Shown one piece after another: positions 17,408-25,990 of a stretch of 32,273 nt of DNA. The stretch is from assembly GCA_002402965.1 (NCBI GenBank), contig DHGW01000024.1, positions 1 to 32,273 on the forward strand, in the 5' to 3' direction. Position 1 is the stretch's first letter. Each line of letters opens with the position of its first letter. Source of the DNA: Bacteroidales bacterium UBA4788 (lineage in GTDB: Bacteria; Bacteroidota; Bacteroidia; Bacteroidales; VadinHA17). The notes under the pieces were generated by a model that was given only the letters and a program-made list of their open reading frames with translations, had not been told where the DNA came from and searched no databases. Position numbers and translations under genes: made by a program.

Positions 17408-19183
17408 ATGAAAATAAATTTAAATATAACCAGAATGACAGGCACACTTGCAATTATACTTGCAATGGTTGCCTGTGAGCCGCAGTTGGCTGACAAACCT
17501 GATATAGGAAATCCGCCTACAGCTGACCAACTGAGTTTTTCAATCACACCGGGAAGTGATGAATTCAACTTTGTAATAACCAACACCTCTTCGGTCGTCG
17601 GCATCCCTTCATGGGAATTCGGTAATGGAACCAAGGGTACAGGGCAGTCCAACATTACCAGATACCCGATGCCTGGTGATTACACCGTAAAGATGACCCT
17701 TGTAACAAGGGGCGGTGTGGCAACTATCACCAAAACGTTGACTCAGACAGAGACAGACTTCTCGATCTTTACTGATCCCGTATATGTAAACCTTACCGGT
17801 GGTGTTGCCGATGCAGATGGGAAGACATGGATGGTTGATGCAGAGTCCAAAGGTCATTTTGGAGTTGGTGATGTCACCCTCGCAACAGGAATAGGTCTTG
17901 ACTGGTGGTCAGCCAATCCTAATGACAAGTCCGGTACAGGGGCCTATGATGACGAGCTGACATTTATCCTGACAGATTTTGTTGTAAAGTATGACAACAA
18001 AGGTGTCAGCTACGTCAAGGGTTATACCAAGGACGATCCTGCACTGGCAACAGTGTATCTCAACCCGAGACAGAACAAGGACGACTGGGATGTAGACTAT
18101 ACCACACCCGTTACAGGCAACTGGACCATCGTAGAGCAGGGAGGAGCCAAATACATCGTGATCAACAGTGCAACTCCCATTTTCCCGGGTCTCGATGTAG
18201 GAGCAAAGAACCACACATACAAGATCCTCCAGATAAATGAGAACCTTCTGGAGCTTACCTGTGAGAGTTCATACGAAAACTGGACCAAGTGGCACTTCTT
18301 ACTGATCCCCAAAGGCTATGTCAGGCCCTCGATTACATACACTGTAAATGCAACCGAGGGGGTTGACAATGATGTCGCATGTTCTGTTACAGAGTACACC
18401 ATCCCCGATGGCCAGAGCGTAACAAATATTACCTGGAACTTCGGCGACAACAGCCCGGAGGTAACGGCAGGGAAAGATGTAGTTGTTCACCATACCTACA
18501 TGCGGCACGGTGCCTTTACTGTGACTGCCAAACTGAACACAAGCCTTGGAACACTGACCGGTACCAGGGTGGTCACTCTGCTGAATGACAACTCTGCATA
18601 TGTCCCTTACCTGCTTGATATGATGATCGTTTACAACGACTTCAGTGAGGTGCAGGTCTACCCCGTAGTGGGACAGGATTGCGGAGTGACAATAGAGGAT
18701 AATCCAATGAAAGAGGTTCCCAACAGGTCTTCAAAGGTTGCTTTCTATACTAAGACCGCTAATCAGTGGGCAAATGCCTACATGCAGCTTGGCTCCGGAT
18801 TCAGGTTCGATCTCAGGCAGCAGCATACATTCAGTATCCTCGTATATGGTAAAGCCGGAGACAAGGTCCTGCTTAAGCTCGAGAACACGGATAAGGGCGG
18901 CGATGCATGGCAGACTGGAACCGAGCTTACCTATACCATTCAGCAGACCAACAAGTGGGAGCTTGCTACCTATGATTTCAGCGGCGCTGATGTGCAGCCC
19001 GGTGCAGAGGGTTGGAAATGGTGGCCGGATCCTGTATCCTACGATGTTGTGGCGGATAATTATTACAATCATGAGTTCTACAACATAATTAGGATAATGC
19101 TCAATCCGGGCGTCGGAACTGAGACGCACTCCTTCTACTTTGATGACCTGTCAGGCCCTCACGTTGAAGGCATTCATAAATAG
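17408..19183 (+). CDS. PKD-domain surface glycan-binding lipoprotein (SGBP candidate)
   Basis: 591 residues with a lipobox at Cys23 (AIILAMVAC). PKD domain 1 spans about residues 40-110 (IPSWEFGNGTKGTG, PGDYTVKMTLVTRGG). PKD domain 2 lies near 305-390 (ITWNFGDNSPEVT, HHTYMRHGAFTVTAKL). The stretch between (about 115-300) has the layout of a beta-sandwich, with WWSANPNDKSGTGAYDDEL and exposed Trp/Tyr, and the C-terminal 200 residues form another carbohydrate-binding-like module ending in SFYFDDLSGP. No glycosidase catalytic motif is recognised, so a binding role like SusE/SusF or SGBP is most likely. Its position straight after SusD supports this. A hairpin follows at 19195-19231. The exact families of the two unassigned modules cannot be named from sequence alone. 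Confidence 0.82.
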   Translation: MKINLNITRMTGTLAIILAMVACEPQLADKPDIGNPPTADQLSFSITPGSDEFNFVITNTSSVVGIPSWEFGNGTKGTGQSNITRYPMPGDYTVKMTLVTRGGVATITKTLTQTETDFSIFTDPVYVNLTGGVADADGKTWMVDAESKGHFGVGDVTLATGIGLDWWSANPNDKSGTGAYDDELTFILTDFVVKYDNKGVSYVKGYTKDDPALATVYLNPRQNKDDWDVDYTTPVTGNWTIVEQGGAKYIVINSATPIFPGLDVGAKNHTYKILQINENLLELTCESSYENWTKWHFLLIPKGYVRPSITYTVNATEGVDNDVACSVTEYTIPDGQSVTNITWNFGDNSPEVTAGKDVVVHHTYMRHGAFTVTAKLNTSLGTLTGTRVVTLLNDNSAYVPYLLDMMIVYNDFSEVQVYPVVGQDCGVTIEDNPMKEVPNRSSKVAFYTKTANQWANAYMQLGSGFRFDLRQQHTFSILVYGKAGDKVLLKLENTDKGGDAWQTGTELTYTIQQTNKWELATYDFSGADVQPGAEGWKWWPDPVSYDVVADNYYNHEFYNIIRIMLNPGVGTETHSFYFDDLSGPHVEGIHK

Positions 19184-19194
19184 AAGTTATAGCT

Positions 19195-19231
19195 GATTAT
19201 TGTCTGCCCTGTCAAAGGGCAGGCAATAATC
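19195..19231 (+). terminator. Strong intercistronic hairpin, possible partial terminator or mRNA processing/stability element
   Basis: Bases 19195-19210 pair with 19216-19231 over a 5-base loop. The 16-bp stem has one G-T pair and a GC-rich upper half (CTGCCCT with AGGGCAG). It starts 12 bases after the SGBP stop and ends 39 bases before GH3. The following sequence, TTATTATTC, is only moderately T-rich, so full termination is doubtful and partial read-through plausible. Confidence 0.6.
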
Positions 19232-19270
19232 TTATTATTCTATATTTCAATAAATTATACGGTTGCAGAT

Positions 19271-21529
19271 ATGAATTTCAGAAAAATATCGCTGGTACTC
19301 TACGTTGTAATCATGCCTCTTATTGCAGGGTCATGCAGCAAGGGTGCCGCAGGGGGTGATGAAGCTACGGCGAGGGCCGAAAAAATGCTTGCTGAGATGA
19401 CCCTGGATGAAAAAATAGGGCAGATGTCACAGCTTGACCTGGGATACTTTATGGATCAGGAGCAGCTTAAACAGGCTGTCAGGGATGGCCGCTGCGGCTC
19501 ACTGCTCAACTTTCTGGGCACGGAGAAGGTGAACGAGCTCCAGCGTATAGCCGTGGAGGAGAGCAGGCTCGGAATACCCCTTATCATCGGCCGGGATGTG
19601 ATTCACGGTTACCGCACCGTCTTCCCGATTCCCCTGGGTATGGCAGCCTCATGGAACCCCGGGGCCGTACAGCAGGCATTTCGGATCTCAGCCATCGAGG
19701 CATCTTCACAGGGTATAAGATGGACCTTTGCCCCGATGATAGACATCACCTGGGATCCACGCTGGGGCAGGATTGCAGAGGGGTGCGGAGAGGATCCCTT
19801 CCTTGCATCGACACTGGCCGCAGCAATGGTCAGGGGTGCGCAGGGCGACAGCCTCAATGACCCGACTTCCATCGCGGCATGCGCAAAGCATTACGTCGGA
19901 TACGGATTCGCCGAGGCAGGACGCGATTATAACACTACCTATATATCCGAGCCGATGCTGAGGGACGTGGTGCTCAAACCTTTCCATGCGGCAAAAGAGG
20001 CAGGCGCACAGACATTCATGTCCGCATTCAATGACCTTAACGGCATCCCCACTTCAGGGAACGAGTTTACAATCAGAAAGATCCTGAGGGAAGAGTGGGG
20101 ATTTGACGGTTTTGTTGTCAGCGACTGGGGATCGGTCACAGAAATGATCAACCACGGTTATGCTGAAGATGAGAAGGACGCAGCAGCAAAGGCAATAAAA
20201 GCCGGCGTGGAGATGGAGATGGCGACCACAACGTACTTTGACAACATCAAAGCCCTGCTGGATGAAAAGAAGATTACAATGGAGCAGATTGACGATGCAG
20301 TCGGGAATATCCTTAAGGTAAAATACAGGCTCGGTCTCTTCGATAATCCCTATACCGATCCTGAAGCTGAGAAAAAGATCCTGGACCCGGCATTCCTGGA
20401 GCATGCGCGGACCGTGGCACGGCAGAGCGCCGTCCTGTTGAGGAATGAGAACAGGACACTGCCGCTTTCAGCTGATAAGGTCACCTCTGTGGCTGTAATT
20501 GGCCCTTTGGCTGATGCACCCCGTGACCAGCTCGGCACATGGTGCTTCGACGGCAGGGAGGAGAACTCCGTGACACCGCTCAAGGCAATCAGAGATCTTT
20601 TGGGAGAGAAGCGTGTCAACTATGTGAAGGCGCTTGACTACAGCCGCGACAAAAACAAGGCTGGCTTTGCTGCGGCGATTGCTGCTGCACGCAGGTCCGA
20701 TGCAATCCTCTTCTTCGGCGGTGAGGAGTGGATTCTCTCCGGCGAAGGTCAGTCGAGGGGAGAAATAAATATCCCCGGAGCTCAGACCGAACTGCTTGAG
20801 CAGCTTGCAGCGACAGGCAAGCCTCTCATCCTGGTGATCATGGCCGGAAGGCCCCTCGCCATAAGCAGGGAGCTTGAACTCTCCGACGCAGTCTTATATG
20901 CGTGGCACCCGGGAACAATGGCAGGCCCGGCTATCGCTGACCTGCTCTTCGGCAAGGAGTCGCCGTCGGGAAAACTACCGGTGACCTTCGTAAAGGGTGA
21001 AGGTCAGATTCCCTTCTATTACTACAGGAAGAACACGGGGAGACCGGCAAACGATGATGCATGGACACCCTTTGACAGCATCCCTGTGGTTAATCCGCAG
21101 GGCTCACTGGGGTACAAATCATTCCATCTCGACTATGGCTATACCCCGTTGCTGCCATTCGGTTACGGGTTGAGTTACACCACCTTTGACTACGCTGACA
21201 TCGCCCTGTCTTCTTCTGAAATGGCCATGGACGGATCACTGACTGTAAAGGCAAAAGTCACAAACAGCGGAGCTTATGACGCGGATGAGATAGTTCAGTT
21301 CTATGTCCGTGACAGGGTGGGAAGCCTTACCCGTCCTATCAAGGAACTCAAGGGCTACAAGCGCCTGAGGATCAACAGGGGCGAGACGGCAGAGGTGGAG
21401 TTCACCGTCACGGCTGAAGACCTGGCTTTCTTCAACGGAAAGGAGACTGTCACGGAACCCGGTAATTTCGATGTATGGATTGGCCCGAACTCGGACGAGG
21501 GACTCCACAGCGAATTTATTCTGAAATAG
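19271..21529 (+). CDS. GH3 beta-glucosidase, lipoprotein
   Basis: 752 residues, BglX-like in size. A lipoprotein signal ends at Cys22 (MPLIAGSCSKG). The GH3 N-terminal TIM barrel (about 35-360) contains IPLIIGRDVIHGYRTVFPIP, WDPRWGRIAEGCGEDPFL, AKHYVGYG and the nucleophile motif FVVSDWGS with Asp285. The C-terminal alpha/beta sandwich holds LSGEGQSRGEINIPG, whose Glu after SG is the likely acid/base, and a final fibronectin-III-like domain has YGLSYTTFDY and ELKGYKRL. Expected reaction: release of glucose from non-reducing ends of beta-glucan oligosaccharides in the periplasm. It starts the enzyme part of the PUL, and GH16 begins 20 bases after its stop. Confidence 0.95.
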   Translation: MNFRKISLVLYVVIMPLIAGSCSKGAAGGDEATARAEKMLAEMTLDEKIGQMSQLDLGYFMDQEQLKQAVRDGRCGSLLNFLGTEKVNELQRIAVEESRLGIPLIIGRDVIHGYRTVFPIPLGMAASWNPGAVQQAFRISAIEASSQGIRWTFAPMIDITWDPRWGRIAEGCGEDPFLASTLAAAMVRGAQGDSLNDPTSIAACAKHYVGYGFAEAGRDYNTTYISEPMLRDVVLKPFHAAKEAGAQTFMSAFNDLNGIPTSGNEFTIRKILREEWGFDGFVVSDWGSVTEMINHGYAEDEKDAAAKAIKAGVEMEMATTTYFDNIKALLDEKKITMEQIDDAVGNILKVKYRLGLFDNPYTDPEAEKKILDPAFLEHARTVARQSAVLLRNENRTLPLSADKVTSVAVIGPLADAPRDQLGTWCFDGREENSVTPLKAIRDLLGEKRVNYVKALDYSRDKNKAGFAAAIAAARRSDAILFFGGEEWILSGEGQSRGEINIPGAQTELLEQLAATGKPLILVIMAGRPLAISRELELSDAVLYAWHPGTMAGPAIADLLFGKESPSGKLPVTFVKGEGQIPFYYYRKNTGRPANDDAWTPFDSIPVVNPQGSLGYKSFHLDYGYTPLLPFGYGLSYTTFDYADIALSSSEMAMDGSLTVKAKVTNSGAYDADEIVQFYVRDRVGSLTRPIKELKGYKRLRINRGETAEVEFTVTAEDLAFFNGKETVTEPGNFDVWIGPNSDEGLHSEFILK

Positions 21530-21549
21530 TGAATCATAAACAAAAGATA

Positions 21550-22380
21550 ATGATACAATTGGGAGCGATCATCCTGGCTCTGACGCTGCTGGCTCCGGGA
21601 TGCAACAACAACGAGACCCCCCCCGAATACCCTGACAACCCGAATTCAGGTGACAAGGTACTGGCGTGGAGCGATGAATTTGATATCAACGGGTTACCTG
21701 ATTCGAAGAAGTGGAGTTATGACACTGAAGGCAATGCTACCGGTTGGGGCAACAATGAGTTGCAGTACTATACTGCCTCCAGGCTGAAAAACGCCGAGGT
21801 AAAGGATGGCTACCTCCATATCACCGCCCATAAGGAGGATTACGAGGGTTTCAGCTATACTTCGGCCAGGCTTGTCACAAGACAGAAGGGAGACTGGCTC
21901 TACGGCCGGGTTGAGGTGAAAGCAAAACTTCCTGACGGCAGGGGTATGTGGCCGGCCATATGGATGCTGCCAACCGACTGGCAATACGGCGGATGGCCCG
22001 CAAGCGGTGAGATTGACATCATGGAAAGTGTCGGCTATGATCCTTACAAGATCGTTGGCACCGTGCATACCGAAGCATACAATCACTCCATCGGAACCCA
22101 GAAAGGCGCCACCACAACGGTTCAGACATGTTACAGTGATTTTCACGTGTATGCATTGGAGTGGGAGCCGGCGGAAATCCGGATTTACGTGGATGAATTG
22201 CTCTATTTCACGTTCAGGAATGAAGGAACCGGTTACAAAACCTGGCCTTTTGACAAGCGGTTCCACCTTCTTCTGAACGTGGCGGTCGGAGGTAACTGGG
22301 GAGGCGCTCAGGGAGTAGACGATGCGATCTTCCCGCGAACCATGGTGGTTGATTATGTAAGGGTTTACCAGAAAAAATAA
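21550..22380 (+). CDS. GH16 endo-beta-1,3-glucanase (laminarinase), lipoprotein
   Basis: 276 residues from ATG 21550, chosen because it gives a lipoprotein signal with Cys18 (LTLLAPGCNNN); the in-frame ATG at 21475 lies inside GH3. The GH16 jelly roll is evident: WSDEFDINGLPDSKKW, WGNNELQYYT, RGMWPAIWMLPTDWQYGGWP and the catalytic GEIDIMESVG, where Glu154 is the nucleophile, Asp156 the helper and Glu159 the acid/base. The methionine in the ExDxME core marks the beta-bulge form typical of laminarinases. GHLLLNVAVGGNWGG-like text near the C-terminus (FHLLLNVAVGGNWGG) also fits. Expected reaction: internal cleavage of beta-1,3 (or mixed beta-1,3/1,4) glucan at the cell surface. The next gene starts 5 bases after its stop. 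Confidence 0.95.
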   Translation: MIQLGAIILALTLLAPGCNNNETPPEYPDNPNSGDKVLAWSDEFDINGLPDSKKWSYDTEGNATGWGNNELQYYTASRLKNAEVKDGYLHITAHKEDYEGFSYTSARLVTRQKGDWLYGRVEVKAKLPDGRGMWPAIWMLPTDWQYGGWPASGEIDIMESVGYDPYKIVGTVHTEAYNHSIGTQKGATTTVQTCYSDFHVYALEWEPAEIRIYVDELLYFTFRNEGTGYKTWPFDKRFHLLLNVAVGGNWGGAQGVDDAIFPRTMVVDYVRVYQKK

Positions 22381-22385
22381 TTTGT

Positions 22386-23804
22386 ATGCCTCATCTACTG
22401 GCTGCCTTGTTAGCTCTGTTGCTTGTAGCCTGCAACAGGCCATCCGAAAACGGTAACGGCACTGGTGATGGCAGCGGAATTTTTGCAGAATCCTGGATTA
22501 CCGCACCTCACCAGGGCATCCTGTTTGAGAAGCAGGAGACAAAGACGGAGTTTGGCACCGTTGTCAACGCCGACCCGACGATCGTGGTCGATACTTCTGA
22601 GCATTACCAGGTGATCGAAGGCTTCGGGAACTGCCTGACAGGCGGCAGTGCCATACTCCTTAACAAGATGACGCCTGCAGCACGGGCGGCACTGCTTCAG
22701 GAACTCTTCAGTCCTGAAGGAAACGGAATCGGCATAAGTTACCTCAGGGTGAGCATTGGCGCCTCTGACCTGAGTGACAGGGTATTTACCTACTCTGATC
22801 TGGCCCCGGGAGAGACTGACCCGCTGATGGAGAAGTTCAGCCTGGAGCCGGAGAAGGAGGATCTGATTCCTGTCCTGAAGGAGATTCTGGCAATCGATCC
22901 CTCGCTGAAGATAATGGGCTCACCCTGGACAGCGCCACTGTGGATGAAGACCAACAATGCATCAGTTGGTGGAAGTCTGAAAAGGGAGTGGTTTGACGCC
23001 TATGCACTTTACTTCGTCAGGTACATTCAGGCCATGAAGGCTGAAGGCATAACAATTGACGCCATCACCGTCCAGAATGAGCCACTTCACGGTGGTAACA
23101 ACCCCAGCATGGTGATGACTGCAGCAGACCAGGCTCTCTTCATCAGGCAGAGCCTGGGGCCGGCCTTTACAGCAGCTGGTATCACAACGAAGATCATAAT
23201 CTACGATCACAATGCTGACCGCACCGATTATCCACTGGAGGTACTGGATGATGCCGGGGCAAGGAACTATATTGACGGTTCCGCCTTTCATCTGTATGGA
23301 GGGTCCATAAATAACCTCACAGCAGTTCATGATGCCTGGCCAAAAAAAAATCTCTACTTTACCGAGCAGTGGGTAGGCGGACCGGGTGACCTGGCCGGCG
23401 ATCTCAAATGGCACATCGAGAACCTGATAATTGGCGCTACACGGAATTGGTGCTGTAATGTCCTGGAGTGGAATCTGGCATCAGACGCGACCTATGACCC
23501 TCATACAGTTGGGGGATGTGACAGGTGTCTCGGCACCGTGACAATCGACGGGAACACTGTAAAGCGGAATCCTGCCTGGTATATTCTTGCTCATGCCTCG
23601 AAATTCGTACGGCCCGGATCAGTGCGCGTGTCATCAACGATGCAGGGCAATTTTCCAAACGTTGCCTTTGTGACCCCGGAAGGGAAGAAGGTACTTATTG
23701 TACTCAATACTACGGATACAAAAAGGAATTTCAATGTCAGGTTCAGAGGGTTCATCATGCCTTTAAGCCTCAACGGAGGTGCCGTTGGCACCTGGATCTG
23801 GTAA
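22386..23804 (+). CDS. GH30 beta-1,6-glucanase or beta-glucosidase-type hydrolase, lipoprotein
   Basis: 472 residues with a short lipoprotein signal ending at Cys16 (LLALLLVACNRPS). The GH30 TIM barrel shows IEGFGNCLTGGSAILL, ISYLRVSIGASD, MGSPWTAPLWMKT, the acid/base motif ITVQNEPLHG (Glu232) and the nucleophile motif LYFTEQWVGG (Glu327). A C-terminal beta-sandwich (about 400-472) ends in GGAVGTWIW. The family includes glucosylceramidase-like enzymes and beta-1,6-glucanases; with GH16 and GH3 beside it, attack on beta-1,6 branches of laminarin is the best guess. Subfamily cannot be fixed by eye. A run of nine A at 23342-23350 codes for Lys-Lys-Asn. The gene stops 3 bases before the convergent CotH gene. 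Confidence 0.92.
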   Translation: MPHLLAALLALLLVACNRPSENGNGTGDGSGIFAESWITAPHQGILFEKQETKTEFGTVVNADPTIVVDTSEHYQVIEGFGNCLTGGSAILLNKMTPAARAALLQELFSPEGNGIGISYLRVSIGASDLSDRVFTYSDLAPGETDPLMEKFSLEPEKEDLIPVLKEILAIDPSLKIMGSPWTAPLWMKTNNASVGGSLKREWFDAYALYFVRYIQAMKAEGITIDAITVQNEPLHGGNNPSMVMTAADQALFIRQSLGPAFTAAGITTKIIIYDHNADRTDYPLEVLDDAGARNYIDGSAFHLYGGSINNLTAVHDAWPKKNLYFTEQWVGGPGDLAGDLKWHIENLIIGATRNWCCNVLEWNLASDATYDPHTVGGCDRCLGTVTIDGNTVKRNPAWYILAHASKFVRPGSVRVSSTMQGNFPNVAFVTPEGKKVLIVLNTTDTKRNFNVRFRGFIMPLSLNGGAVGTWIW

Positions 23805-23807
23805 ATT

Positions 23808-25838
23808 TCAATTTTTTACAATCATTCGCGGGATACTTCCTTCTGAAGTGAAGATCCTGATAATGTAGGCTCCCGGAGTCAGGGTGCTCATTTCAACGAC
23901 TGTCTCAGGGCCATCGCCCTGTTGAGTAAGAATTATCGTGCCGTGCATATCATAGAGGCATATGCTGCTGATGTCCGTCCCGGCGCGGACAGTAAGCATA
24001 TCACTTACAGGGTTTGGATAGATGCTGATACTGACATCCTCGGCAGGGTCTTTCACTGAGGTGATCACCTGGTTCGATGTCTCCCAGCTCTCCGGCAGGC
24101 TGTTGTCCAGCGCCAGGTCCCTTAGCTGAAGGTAAGAACCGTTGCCGTCTGCATCCGGCCACGGAATCCGGTCAGCATACTCAACCATGTCAATCACATT
24201 TCCGAAAGCATCGGCCAGCAGGAGCATCTCTCCGCTGTTTGAGAGGTGCCTGGTGAACTGGCCAAAGGGAGAGAATCCATACTTCGCCTGAAACACTGTA
24301 GCATTTGCCGTAATTATCACACATAGTCCCGGGCCCAATGTTGAATTTGCCGGAAACTGATACACAAGTCCGGTGCCAGTGAAGAATATGCCGCTGAGGT
24401 TAACAGTTGTGGTTCCGGTGTTGCGTATCTCGAGGAACTCCAGGTCATCGCTGTCAGGAAACTCAGTAGAGCTCATGGGATGATAGTTTATCTTCGTGAT
24501 TGCAAGCTGAGGAACCGTGATGTTGCTGCATGCACTGTAGCTTCCGATATTGGCTGTGATCCATGTTGCGCGTTCCTGCATGAACGATTTGATGGCTGCA
24601 ATCCTGGCGGCATGGTTCGCAATCTTGCCCCATCGCTGGCAGTCGCGTGCCACGGCCTCGGATATCAGTTCTACAGTCTCGTCAATAAAGGCCTCCCTGA
24701 CTGCCCTGTTCAGAGGCATCTCCGGCCCCAGCAGCTCATTCCACCGCTTTGAGAGATAGCACCTGAAGGTACTGTTGTGAAAGAGATCCCGCCAGAAACG
24801 TGATCCGTTGTTAGAGTAATAGTCATCGAAATACCAGAGATAGGTCTTGCTCCGGTCCATATTCCACTGGAACAGGTCATTGCCGAATGACAGATCGAGG
24901 TCCCAGACCGGCCCGGCACGAATCTTCCCGTTCCTGTCCTTGTGAAAATATGTACTGTACTGATAGGCATCAGGATTGGAGGCAAACTCATTAACAATCA
25001 TGAAGTCGATGAAGGAGGGGATGTCAATCAGGGTCGGATAGCCGTTGACTACTGAAACGTCATTGTTCCGGGCTGATGATTCAAGCCTGAAAAACTCCCC
25101 GCTGATGTAGGAAGTCTGTGTGGAGGTGGCATCTTCAGGTTTGGGCAGTTCATGGATATATTCGACGACTGAGTTCTGAAATGAATACATCTTCCATGCA
25201 GGCTCATCACCCCCGGTCAACTTGTCTGCCTTGGAGATATATCCTCCCGTGAGCGAAGGCAGACTGTTGTCGTCCTTGCCGATTTTTATGACGTCAATCC
25301 TGTTATCATCCGCCTTGAGCTTCTCCTGGAGCATATAAAGCCCCATATAGACATTATTGACAAGCACCTCGCAATAGACCGCACGGGAGGCGTAGTTACC
25401 CATCTTTCCCGACAGGCTGTGGCTGAAATAATCGCGGATGAAGGCGGTGTCAAAGACCATCCCCCCCAGGATCCAGTCGTTCTCCTCAGGCATGCCAAGG
25501 AGGCTTACATTGTTGTTTGACACGTCATCAGCCAGGCGTGTCGTGAAACCGTAGTTTTTTTTGGGTGACTCCTGCGAGGATGATCCTCTCAGTTCGATTC
25601 CAATGCGTCCGTTGTAGTTGAGGTAGAGAGGGTTATTCTGATCGGAGACATAATTTCGCTGCCCCGGTCCCCGGTCGATGATCTTCATTGTTGCCTTGAC
25701 CTTGGGTTCGTCCTTGATGGCAAGGCTTCCATCCGTGTTGATTATGACAATTGGAAGGTTGCTGTCTGTAAGATTCTGTCCGGCCATCGGCGCGGCCAGA
25801 AGGAATAAGAAAATTACCCGGATAGTCAGAAGTCTCAT
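23808..25838 (-). CDS. Secreted CotH-kinase protein with lamin-tail domain and T9SS sorting domain
   Basis: 676 residues with a signal peptide (LTIRVIFLFLLAAPMAGQ). The CotH-kinase domain spans about residues 45-440: IGIELRGSSSQESPKKNYGF, VNNVYMGLYMLQEKL and the probable active-site motif AGPVWDLDLSFGN (Asp313, Asp315). A lamin-tail domain follows (about 448-585; INYHPMSSTEF, LEFLEIRNTGTTTVNLSG). The end (about 600-676) is a type A T9SS sorting domain: ISIYPNPVSD, LYDMHGTIILTQ, PGAYIIRI. It should be exported across the outer membrane and fixed to the surface or released. CotH proteins of spores phosphorylate coat proteins; the role of secreted Bacteroidetes forms is not known to me. It converges on GH30 with a 3-base gap, and has its own -7 box upstream. 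Confidence 0.88.
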   Translation of the reverse strand: MRLLTIRVIFLFLLAAPMAGQNLTDSNLPIVIINTDGSLAIKDEPKVKATMKIIDRGPGQRNYVSDQNNPLYLNYNGRIGIELRGSSSQESPKKNYGFTTRLADDVSNNNVSLLGMPEENDWILGGMVFDTAFIRDYFSHSLSGKMGNYASRAVYCEVLVNNVYMGLYMLQEKLKADDNRIDVIKIGKDDNSLPSLTGGYISKADKLTGGDEPAWKMYSFQNSVVEYIHELPKPEDATSTQTSYISGEFFRLESSARNNDVSVVNGYPTLIDIPSFIDFMIVNEFASNPDAYQYSTYFHKDRNGKIRAGPVWDLDLSFGNDLFQWNMDRSKTYLWYFDDYYSNNGSRFWRDLFHNSTFRCYLSKRWNELLGPEMPLNRAVREAFIDETVELISEAVARDCQRWGKIANHAARIAAIKSFMQERATWITANIGSYSACSNITVPQLAITKINYHPMSSTEFPDSDDLEFLEIRNTGTTTVNLSGIFFTGTGLVYQFPANSTLGPGLCVIITANATVFQAKYGFSPFGQFTRHLSNSGEMLLLADAFGNVIDMVEYADRIPWPDADGNGSYLQLRDLALDNSLPESWETSNQVITSVKDPAEDVSISIYPNPVSDMLTVRAGTDISSICLYDMHGTIILTQQGDGPETVVEMSTLTPGAYIIRIFTSEGSIPRMIVKN

Positions 25839-25859
25839 CGTACAGCACTAATAACTACT

Positions 25860-25867
25860 CAAAAATA
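25860..25867 (-). promoter_or_regulatory. -7 promoter element of the CotH gene
   Basis: On the minus strand this reads TATTTTTG, a full TAnnTTTG match, 21 bases before the CotH start codon. I see no matching -33 box at 18-20 bases, so the call rests on the -7 element and position alone. Confidence 0.35.
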
Positions 25868-25949
25868 GCAATATTGTGTTAAATGCCTACGGGAGTGACA
25901 GCTGACAATAAAAGGCGCCTGTGCCGGGTGCAGATGTCACGGCAGCGGG

Positions 25950-25957
25950 TATCTTTG
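25950..25957 (+). promoter_or_regulatory. -7 promoter element of the thrB-thrC-anSME operon
   Basis: TATCTTTG is a full match to TAnnTTTG and lies 33 bases before the thrB ATG. The -33 position (25927-25930, GGTG) matches only partly. No thrA and no threonine-leader attenuator (Thr/Ile codon run plus terminator) is seen in this 152-base gap. Confidence 0.5.
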
Positions 25958-25990
25958 CAGAGATACTTTTAATAGGAATCATTTAACCGG

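Noticed and set aside
21694..22443. 249-codon open frame on the minus strand
   Set aside because: Antisense to the GH16 gene with its complete catalytic motif; no own promoter or domain.
25895..25940. GTGACA/TGTCAC inverted repeat and an AGGCGCCT palindrome upstream of thrB
   Set aside because: Arms are six bases with a 34-base spacer, expected by chance; it lies upstream of the -7 box, so it cannot be a leader riboswitch of thrB.
25839..25990. Threonine leader peptide or attenuator before thrB
   Set aside because: No small frame rich in Thr/Ile codons and no terminator/antiterminator pair is present.
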